A stretch of 5,983 nucleotides of DNA, from contig CAMJHU010000142.1 of NCBI GenBank assembly GCA_946405565.1, forward strand, positions 1 through 5,983, read 5' to 3'. The stretch's first letter is position 1; every line of letters starts with the position of its first letter. Below, piece by piece: positions 1-5,355 of this stretch. This DNA is from an uncultured Clostridia bacterium (lineage in GTDB: Bacteria > Bacillota > Clostridia > Oscillospirales > Acutalibacteraceae). Below the pieces are notes generated by a model. It saw only the letters and a list, made by a program, of their open reading frames with translations, made no database searches and was not told where the DNA came from. Made by a program: the position numbers and the translations under genes.

Positions 1-62
1 AAGGATGTTTGCCTTCAATTCCATGAAATGTGTTTTTATGGCATAAGACAACGGAAAACCCG

Positions 63-956
63 ATGAAGTATATCATTATGGATTTAGAATGGAACGGCTC
101 CGGCACAGATCAAGGGTATTTCAATGAGATCATTGAAATCGGCGCCGTGGCTTTGGATGACAATATGACGGTATCGGGCGAGTTTCAGTCTTTTGTCTCT
201 CCCAAGTTTACCAGAAAGCTCCGGGGACGCATCAAGGAACTGACCCATATCAGCAATGATGATCTCAAAAAAGCGCCCGGATTTCTCACCGCGTTCCGTC
301 AGTTCCGGGCATGGCTCGGGGATGGGGACAACTGTATGCTCTCGTGGGGCAATTCGGATATTCAGGTGCTTTACGAAAATCTCAAGCGTTACGATATGCT
401 GGACGAAATTTATGCCATCCGGCATTACTGTGACGCGCAGCTCATGTGTCAGATGGCAATGGATATTCCGCTGACCAAGCAGGTGGGGCTTTCGGCGTTT
501 GCCGAACTGGCAGGTGTGGAAATCGGCGATGATCCCCTTCACCGCGCGATTACCGACAGTCGGCTGACCGCGAAGTGTGTGACGAAGGTGTTCCGTCCCG
601 CCTGCTTTGAGGCGCTGGTCAGGAAGGCGGATCGGGAATTTTATGAGCGCATGAACTTCAAGTCCTACTGCTTGCAGGATCTGGGCGATGAGATGATTCA
701 TCCGTGCGATCTGATGACGGTGTGTCCGGAATGCGGTCACTATATGAAGCGCATTTCCGGCTATGTTTATCGCAATAAAAAACATTACGCGACGTATCGC
801 TGTAAGTTCTGCAAAATTACTTACCATGTGGCACATACATTCCGCGTGACCTATGACGGACTGGAACACAAGGCGGTGTGCAATCGGGTAGAGCCGTCCG
901 TGGAACCGGCGTCGGACAATGTGAAGCAGATACCGCAGGTTGTGGGTGACGCGTAG
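63..956 (+). CDS. DEDDh-family 3'-5' exonuclease with C-terminal zinc-ribbon-like module
   Basis: This is a predicted cytoplasmic, metal-dependent 3'-5' exonuclease of the DnaQ/RNase T/KapD superfamily, 297 residues long. The exonuclease motifs are visible in order: ExoI as D7-x-E9 in MDLEWN, ExoII with D99 in WGNSD, and ExoIII with H160 and D165 in HRAITD. The histidine five residues before the last aspartate makes it the DEDDh subtype. The catalytic domain fills about residues 1-185. A second part carries CPEC (221-224) and CKFC (247-250), which suggests a zinc ribbon that could bind nucleic acid. Bacillus KapD is about 200 residues, so the C-terminal module is an addition. I chose the ATG at 63 because the DLEW strand normally begins a few residues after the start; a GTG at 30 in frame would only add an unconserved leader. 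No good Shine-Dalgarno precedes either start. Whether it acts on RNA or DNA cannot be told. The next gene is separated from it by a terminator. Confidence 0.94.
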   Translation: MKYIIMDLEWNGSGTDQGYFNEIIEIGAVALDDNMTVSGEFQSFVSPKFTRKLRGRIKELTHISNDDLKKAPGFLTAFRQFRAWLGDGDNCMLSWGNSDIQVLYENLKRYDMLDEIYAIRHYCDAQLMCQMAMDIPLTKQVGLSAFAELAGVEIGDDPLHRAITDSRLTAKCVTKVFRPACFEALVRKADREFYERMNFKSYCLQDLGDEMIHPCDLMTVCPECGHYMKRISGYVYRNKKHYATYRCKFCKITYHVAHTFRVTYDGLEHKAVCNRVEPSVEPASDNVKQIPQVVGDA

Positions 957-971
957 GCGATTTTAACATTC

Positions 972-1025
972 AAAAACGGCGATGGCAGGTTTGGGGCGTT
1001 CCGCGTTCCGCCTGCCCGTTTTTTT
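972..1025 (+). terminator. Rho-independent terminator after the exonuclease gene
   Basis: The core stem is GGCAGG (984-989) pairing with CCTGCC (1011-1016). It extends inward by about five more pairs including two G-U (993-997 with 1005-1009). It also extends outward by AAAAACG (972-978) pairing with CGTTTTT (1017-1023), across a one-sided bulge at 979-983. A run of seven T follows the strong stem (1019-1025). The matching A-run on the 5' side means that it could also work on the minus strand. It begins 16 bases after the exonuclease stop codon. The T-run ends only two bases before the ribosome binding site of the radical SAM gene, so it may also act as a regulated attenuator; that part is inference. 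Confidence 0.85.
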
Positions 1026-1027
1026 GC

Positions 1028-1033
1028 GGGAGG
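1028..1033 (+). promoter_or_regulatory. Ribosome binding site of the radical SAM gene; decides its start
   Basis: GGGAGG lies one base before an ATG at 1035 and ten bases before an in-frame GTG at 1044. One base is too close for normal initiation, so the GTG is favoured. The site follows the T-run of the upstream terminator directly. Confidence 0.6.
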
Positions 1034-1043
1034 AATGAGACGG

Positions 1044-1970
1044 GTGAAGGAAAGAGAACAAGGCTGTCGGCTCTGTCCGCGTGCCTGCGGAGTAATACGG
1101 CAGGGCGTGCGGGGAAAAGGATTTTGCAGCGGCGGCAGCACGGCGGTGATGTCCCGCGCGGCGCTGCATTTCTGGGAGGAACCGGTGATCAGCGGCAGCC
1201 GCGGCAGCGGGACGGTTTTCTTTTCAGGATGCACGCTGGGCTGTATTTTCTGTCAGAATGCCGCGATTTCAGCCGAACTGCACGGAAGGGCTGTCACTCC
1301 CCACGAACTGGCGGAAGCGATGAAGTCGCTGGAACAGGAAGGGGCGCACAATATCAGCTTTGTGACCGGCACCCACTATCTGCCCGCCATCGAACAGGCA
1401 TTGTCCATTTACCGTCCGTCCGTTCCGCTGGTGTGGAACAGCGGCGGCTATGAAACAGAGGAAACCGTGCGGCGGCTGGGCGAATGGGTGGATATCTGGC
1501 TGCCGGATTATAAATTTGCGCTGCCGGAGCTTGCGAAGCAATGGTGCCGCGCGACGGATTATCCGCAGATTGCCCTGAAAGCCATCATTGAGATGTGCCG
1601 GCTCAATGAGCAGCGGGGCGGCAACCGGTTCAGCGACGGCGTGATGACGCAGGGCGTGATCGTGCGGCACATGGTGATGCCGGGACATACGCGTAATTCC
1701 GTGGCGGCGCTGCGACTGCTCCGTGACAGTCTGCCGGATGGGACGCTCATGAGTCTTATGAGCCAGTATACGCCCAATGACCGTGTAAACGAATATGTGC
1801 AATATCCGGAACTGTCCCGCCGTATCACGCAGCGGGAATATGACAGAGTGATGCGTGTGGCGGACGAGTTGGGAATAGAGGGATTCCGGCAGGAGCTTTC
1901 GTCGGCGAGGGAGGAATATGTGCCGCCGTTTGATCTCAGTGAGGTGACGGAAACCGGTGATGCCAATTGA
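1044..1970 (+). CDS. Radical SAM protein, PflX/COG1313 type (pyruvate formate-lyase activase-like)
   Basis: This is a predicted cytoplasmic [4Fe-4S] radical SAM protein of the PflX group, which resembles pyruvate formate-lyase activating enzymes but has no settled substrate. Residue numbers here count from the ATG at 1035. The cluster motif is C66-x3-C70-x2-C73 in SGCTLGCIFC, preceded by the family-typical SGSRGSG segment (53-59). An N-terminal cysteine set, C11, C14, C18 and C31 (CRLCPRAC then GFC), is also characteristic of the group and could bind a second metal or Fe-S cluster. NSGGYE (135-140), the LPDYKF segment (156-161) and VMPGH (214-218) are further typical core segments. The total length, about 308-311 residues, suits the family. 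I prefer the GTG at 1044 because of ribosome binding site spacing; the ATG at 1035 would add three residues. No glycyl radical enzyme lies next to it, so its partner is unknown. No terminator is visible after it, and 97 bases separate it from the transporter operon. Confidence 0.93.
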   Translation: MKEREQGCRLCPRACGVIRQGVRGKGFCSGGSTAVMSRAALHFWEEPVISGSRGSGTVFFSGCTLGCIFCQNAAISAELHGRAVTPHELAEAMKSLEQEGAHNISFVTGTHYLPAIEQALSIYRPSVPLVWNSGGYETEETVRRLGEWVDIWLPDYKFALPELAKQWCRATDYPQIALKAIIEMCRLNEQRGGNRFSDGVMTQGVIVRHMVMPGHTRNSVAALRLLRDSLPDGTLMSLMSQYTPNDRVNEYVQYPELSRRITQREYDRVMRVADELGIEGFRQELSSAREEYVPPFDLSEVTETGDAN

Positions 1971-1975
1971 AAAAA

Positions 1976-2005
1976 TTCAAAAAATCCTCATGCCTCTTTC
2001 ATAAT
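1976..2005 (+). promoter_or_regulatory. Candidate sigma-A-type promoter for the ABC operon
   Basis: TTCAAA (1976-1981) and CATAAT (2000-2005) are separated by 18 bases and match the -35 and -10 consensus at four and five of six positions. They lie in the AT-rich start of the only gap before the operon, about 60 bases ahead of the ATPase start. This is a weak call, since AT-rich gaps often give such matches by chance. The rest of the gap (2006-2053) shows no clear hairpin or operator. Confidence 0.35.
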
Positions 2006-2053
2006 TATATGGTGTAATGGTATCATCTGAAAAGCGGACGAATCAGCGATGAC

Positions 2054-2060
2054 AGGGGGA
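2054..2060 (+). promoter_or_regulatory. Ribosome binding site of the ABC ATPase gene (GTG start)
   Basis: AGGGGGA sits seven bases before the GTG at 2068, an ideal distance, and supports this non-ATG start. The protein begins MIKVSHLTKQYG, the usual beginning of an ABC ATPase domain, so no upstream extension is expected. Confidence 0.6.
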
Positions 2061-2067
2061 CGTTGTT

Positions 2068-3006
2068 GTGATCAAAGTAAGTCATCTGACCAAGCAGTAC
2101 GGCAGCATTATCGCGCTCAATGATGTGAGTTTCACAGTCAAAAAAGGCGAAGTGGTGGGGTTTCTCGGTTCCAACGGAGCGGGAAAATCCACCGCTATGA
2201 ACATCATCACGGGCTATCTTTCTTCCACATCGGGCAGTGTGAGCATTGACGGGTACGACATTCTCGAAGAACCCACCGAAGCGAAGAAGCGCATCGGCTA
2301 TCTGCCGGAGGTGCCGCCGCTGTATCCGGATATGACCGTGAATGAGTATCTGGATTTTATCTACGCGCTCAAAGGCGCGTGGCAGAAAAAAGCCGCGCAT
2401 TTCAAAGAAATCTGTGAGCTGACCCGCATCGAAGGGGTGCGGGGTCGGCTGATCAAGAATCTGTCCAAGGGCTATCGGCAGCGTGTGGGCATCGCGCAGG
2501 CATTGGTGGGGAATCCGCCGGTGCTGATTCTCGATGAACCCACCGTAGGGCTTGACCCCCGTCAGATTGTAGAGACGCGCACGCTGGTCAAGCAGCTCGG
2601 CGAAGACCATACGGTGATTTTCTCGTCCCATTTGCTTGGCGAGGTACAGGCGGTCTGCGGACGGGTGATCGTGCTCAACAACGGAAGGCTGGTGGCGGAC
2701 AGTCAGTCCGATTCACTGGGACAGCATTTGGGAGGACATGAAATCACGCTCAAAGCGGCGGGAAACGAGAGCGATGTCAAAGCGCTGCTCAATACGCTGA
2801 AATGCGTCAGGCGGTTTGAAAAAAACGGGGGGGAAGAGGGGGAGAAAATCCAGACCTTCCTTGTGCAGCTCGATGGGTCGGAGAACGCGCGAGAGGAAAT
2901 CTTCTACGCGTTTGCCGCCAAAAAGCTGGCGATTGTCGAGATCAAGACCGCCGAGTATTCGCTGGAGGATATATTCCTGTCATTGGTGGGACAGAACCAA
3001 GCGTAA
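2068..3006 (+). CDS. ABC transporter ATP-binding protein, GldA-like (ABC-2 exporter class)
   Basis: This 312-residue cytoplasmic ATPase would energise the permease encoded next to it, most likely working as a homodimer. All nucleotide-binding motifs are present: Walker A GSNGAGKST (34-42), signature LSKGYRQ (132-138), Walker B LILDEP (153-158) with D156 and the catalytic E157, D-loop GLDP (161-164) and the switch histidine H188 in SSHLL. The Q-loop position reads GYLPE (77-81), with glutamate in place of glutamine, as is usual in the GldA-like branch. A C-terminal domain of about 85 residues (from about 225) follows and ends with EYSLEDIFLSLVG, a typical ending for drug- and GldA-type exporters. 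The start is GTG with a well-placed ribosome binding site. The next gene begins 18 bases after the stop. A low-complexity EKNGGEEGEK stretch (251-260) in the C-terminal domain is encoded by long A and G runs. Confidence 0.96.
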   Translation: MIKVSHLTKQYGSIIALNDVSFTVKKGEVVGFLGSNGAGKSTAMNIITGYLSSTSGSVSIDGYDILEEPTEAKKRIGYLPEVPPLYPDMTVNEYLDFIYALKGAWQKKAAHFKEICELTRIEGVRGRLIKNLSKGYRQRVGIAQALVGNPPVLILDEPTVGLDPRQIVETRTLVKQLGEDHTVIFSSHLLGEVQAVCGRVIVLNNGRLVADSQSDSLGQHLGGHEITLKAAGNESDVKALLNTLKCVRRFEKNGGEEGEKIQTFLVQLDGSENAREEIFYAFAAKKLAIVEIKTAEYSLEDIFLSLVGQNQA

Positions 3007-3009
3007 AAG

Positions 3010-3015
3010 AGGAGG
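3010..3015 (+). promoter_or_regulatory. Ribosome binding site of the permease gene
   Basis: A full AGGAGG lies nine bases before the ATG at 3025, in the 18-base gap after the ATPase stop. An out-of-frame ATG at 3018 is too close and opens only a shadow frame. Confidence 0.65.
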
Positions 3016-3024
3016 TAATGCCAT

Positions 3025-3729
3025 ATGAAAGCAGTCTATCAACGCGAACTGAATGCCTATTTCAAATCGCCGACGGGATACGTCTTCTGCGCGATTTATC
3101 TCTTTTTCAGCGCGATGTATTTCAGCTCGGTGCTGTCAGCGGGACAGTCGTCGGAATTTCCCCAGATATATTACGGTATGCTGAGTTTTATCCTGCTGAT
3201 GCTGCCGCTGCTGACCATGCGGCTGTTCAGCGAGGAACGCAAATACAAGACCGATCAGGTGCTTTTAACCGCGCCGGTCAATCTGACGCCGCTGGTGATG
3301 GGAAAATTTCTGTCGGCGCTGACGGTGTACGTCGGCTGCCTGCTGTTTACGCTGATCTATGCCGCCGTATTCCGGTTTTTTGTATCCCCGTCGTGGCCGC
3401 TGGTGATCGGGAACATCTTCGGCGCGACGCTGTTCGGTGCGGCGTTTATCGCGGTGGGAATGTTTATCTCGTCCATGACCGAGAGCCAGTTTGTGGCGGC
3501 GATGGGTTCTTTTTCCATCGCCACGGTGTTTGTGATTCTGGACGTGATTCCGCTGCGCACCAGTAACGCGTTTATTGTGAAATTAATCAATGATATTTCC
3601 TTTGTGGGGCGCTACACCCCCTTCAAAAACGGAATTCTGGATTTTTCAAGTATTGTGTTTTTCCTGAGCATCACGGCGACGTTTATCTTTCTGACCGTGC
3701 GTGTGCTGGAAAAACGCCGCTGGAGTTAA
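3025..3729 (+). CDS. ABC-2 type permease, GldF-like
   Basis: This 234-residue integral membrane protein is the expected transmembrane subunit for the ATPase encoded just upstream. About six hydrophobic segments can be read, at roughly residues 17-37, 48-66, 95-117, 127-149, 155-175 and 206-226. Between the second and third lies the family hallmark RLFSEERKYKTDQVLLTAP (66-84) followed by LVMGKF (90-95). This is a cytoplasmic coupling region also seen in GldF and related ABC-2 permeases, where it usually reads R-L-F-x-E-E with a later LLTxPV. The protein starts with the typical MKAVYQRELNAYFKSPTGY amphipathic N-terminus. The length fits the family (about 230-250). It ends nine to fifteen bases before the next gene, in the same operon. 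The substrate cannot be inferred from the sequence. Confidence 0.94.
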   Translation: MKAVYQRELNAYFKSPTGYVFCAIYLFFSAMYFSSVLSAGQSSEFPQIYYGMLSFILLMLPLLTMRLFSEERKYKTDQVLLTAPVNLTPLVMGKFLSALTVYVGCLLFTLIYAAVFRFFVSPSWPLVIGNIFGATLFGAAFIAVGMFISSMTESQFVAAMGSFSIATVFVILDVIPLRTSNAFIVKLINDISFVGRYTPFKNGILDFSSIVFFLSITATFIFLTVRVLEKRRWS

Positions 3730-3735
3730 GGGAGG
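3730..3735 (+). promoter_or_regulatory. Ribosome binding site of the GldG-like gene; decides its start
   Basis: GGGAGG follows the permease stop codon directly. It is three bases from the ATG at 3739 and nine bases from the in-frame ATG at 3745. The nine-base distance equals that of the permease gene and is close to the other sites here, so the second ATG is preferred. Confidence 0.55.
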
Positions 3736-3744
3736 CGGATGGCT

Positions 3745-5355
3745 ATGAGTGTCAAACCCAAAAAGACGCGGAAACGGGGCGAACTGGGTAAACTGGGTGA
3801 AAAATTTTCCTTTGCCAAAGGTTGGGCGTGGGTAAAACGCACCGCTCACCTGATTCGCACCAGCCGACGGTTCCGTCACGGCAGTATTGCCACGGTCATG
3901 ACGGCAGTTTTTTTTGTGCTGATGGTGCTGGTCAACGTGATTGCCATGAAGCTGACCGAGCGGTTTTCGTTTATGAGCCTCGACCTGACCGAGGATCAGC
4001 GCTATACGCTCACCGATGCCACCAAACAGCTTCTGGCGGATGTGGATGAAACCGTTGAAATTGATATTCTCGCGACGGAGGAACAGTGTACCAATCCCTC
4101 TGCCGCGCTGGTGACAGACACCTACGGGCAGATTCCCGTCGCGCATGAGATTATCCGGCGCTATGCCCAGAGCAGCGGACACATCTCCATTAATTATGTC
4201 GATCTCTCCCGCACGCCCGCCTATGTGCTGCAATTCCCCGAATACAGCGGCGTGCTGGATTATTATTCGGTGGTGGTGAAGTCCGCCCGCCGCACGCGGG
4301 TGACATCCTTTTTTGAGATGCTGCCGTCGCTCTCGTCGGATTATGTCAACTATGACAGCACGGCGGCGGATGCTTCCGCGGCGCAGTCCTACACAGAGAC
4401 GTATATGACGTCGCTGGTCAAAACCGTCACGATGGATAAAACGCCGGTCGTCGCTTTTGTGGACGGTCTGAATGTGGACGGCAACAGCGCGGATTTCGTT
4501 TCGACGTTGCAGCTCAACGGTTACGACGTGCGGGTGGTGGATATCCGCAAGGAGGATTTTCCTGACAATACCGACATTGTGATGATTGCCGCGCCCACCA
4601 CCGATCTGACCCTTGCCCAGACCGAAAAGCTGGATGCCTTTCTGAACGATGAAAAAGGGAATCGGACGCTGCTGCTGTTTTCGTCGTCCATTATGCCCAA
4701 GATGCCCCATCTCAATGGGCTGCTCAAAGAATACGGTCTGGCGCTGACGCAGGAGATTGTGTATGAGGGCAGCCCCTCCGACGTGATTGCCAAGCAGATG
4801 AGTGTCTTTATGGCACAGATGGAGGAAACCGAGTATACCAATGAACTGCGGGAGCAGAATAAGAATCCTGCCGTTGCCAACGCGGTGGCGCTCCGCAAGC
4901 TGTTTGACCACAAGGGCAGCACAGAGGTCAACGCGATTCTGACGTCGAGCAGTCAGGGCTATCTCTGCGACGCCGATCAGGAATTCGATCCCGCGCAGTA
5001 TACCCGCGCCGATCAGGACACCCGCACAATCATGGCGGCTTCCACCACCTACCGCGAGACGCTCGACGGAGCGGAACGGCGCACAGATATCATCATCGCG
5101 CCGGACAGCCTTTACAATATTGATTTCCTCGGCGCGGATATCTACGGCAATATGCCGCTGCTGCTGGATGTCGCCGACCGTCGCTGCGGCATCGACACCG
5201 ACGCGGTGGACATCGAACCCAAATCGCTCTATGCGGTGGATTTCTCGGTGGATATTGAAACCCTGTCCGTCATTAGCGTGATTTTCTGCTACGTTATTCC
5301 GCTGATTGTGCTGGCGGCGGGATTTGTGGTCTATTTCAGGAGGAAACGGCTGTGA
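3745..5355 (+). CDS. GldG-like ABC transporter auxiliary protein (PF09822 type), membrane-anchored
   Basis: This large auxiliary subunit of the exporter resembles GldG and the uncharacterised ABC-associated family PF09822. Residues are numbered from the ATG at 3739 (538 residues); the preferred start at 3745 removes two. A strongly basic cytoplasmic tail (1-48, about fifteen Lys/Arg) leads to a first membrane helix (about 50-70). After it comes the typical LSLDLT-like boundary, here FMSLDLTEDQRYTLT (78-92), with the serine and threonine residues usual for GldG. The large extracytoplasmic part (about 80-508) contains a Rossmann-like block with VVAFVDG (237-243), LNGYDVRVVDIRK (259-271), IVMIAAPTTDLT (280-291) and LLLFSSS (311-317), as in the family. 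A second helix (about 510-532) ends in the basic RRKRL, so both termini face the cytoplasm. Its job in transport is unknown; a role in substrate capture or in linking to the envelope is inference. The last four bases overlap the next gene. Confidence 0.92.
   Translation: MSVKPKKTRKRGELGKLGEKFSFAKGWAWVKRTAHLIRTSRRFRHGSIATVMTAVFFVLMVLVNVIAMKLTERFSFMSLDLTEDQRYTLTDATKQLLADVDETVEIDILATEEQCTNPSAALVTDTYGQIPVAHEIIRRYAQSSGHISINYVDLSRTPAYVLQFPEYSGVLDYYSVVVKSARRTRVTSFFEMLPSLSSDYVNYDSTAADASAAQSYTETYMTSLVKTVTMDKTPVVAFVDGLNVDGNSADFVSTLQLNGYDVRVVDIRKEDFPDNTDIVMIAAPTTDLTLAQTEKLDAFLNDEKGNRTLLLFSSSIMPKMPHLNGLLKEYGLALTQEIVYEGSPSDVIAKQMSVFMAQMEETEYTNELREQNKNPAVANAVALRKLFDHKGSTEVNAILTSSSQGYLCDADQEFDPAQYTRADQDTRTIMAASTTYRETLDGAERRTDIIIAPDSLYNIDFLGADIYGNMPLLLDVADRRCGIDTDAVDIEPKSLYAVDFSVDIETLSVISVIFCYVIPLIVLAAGFVVYFRRKRL
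5338..5343 (+). promoter_or_regulatory. Ribosome binding site of the DUF4340 gene, inside the GldG-like gene
   Basis: A full AGGAGG within the last codons of the GldG-like gene is eight bases before the GTG at 5352. This fixes the start of the next gene and, with the GTGA overlap, points to translational coupling. Confidence 0.7.

Noticed and set aside
1..66. Possible tail of an upstream gene, either ending at 66 with an ATGA overlap or ending at 46
   Set aside because: Two frames are open from the window edge, but only 14-21 codons are visible and neither shows a recognisable sequence. The AT-rich composition fits an intergenic region equally well. An ATGA overlap would explain the missing ribosome binding site of the exonuclease gene, so the upstream bases are worth seeing.
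84..869. Antisense open frame of 261 codons opposite the exonuclease gene
   Set aside because: The plus-strand frame holds all five catalytic residues and the cysteine knuckles. The antisense product has no motif and a composition typical of a shadow frame.
1745..1763. Inverted repeat GCTCAT/ATGAGC with a seven-base loop
   Set aside because: It lies inside the radical SAM coding region, is short, has no T-run, and is explained by codons for a Met-Ser-Leu-Met-Ser repeat.
2011..2030. GGTGTAATGGTATCATCTGA resembles the D-arm of a tRNA gene
   Set aside because: No acceptor stem, anticodon arm or TTCGA-type T-loop can be placed around it, and the following bases are taken by the ribosome binding site and start of the ATPase gene.
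2296..2310. Glutamate in place of the Q-loop glutamine in the ATPase (GYLPE)
   Set aside because: This is usual in the GldA-like branch of ABC ATPases, and all other catalytic motifs are intact, so it does not mark an inactive enzyme.
3646..4911. Antisense open frame of 421 codons opposite the GldG-like gene
   Set aside because: It lies wholly over well-supported genes, its product is rich in His, Arg and Gly with no recognisable domain, and it would start and stop without a ribosome binding site or operon logic. It is the mirror of a coding strand with GC-biased third positions.
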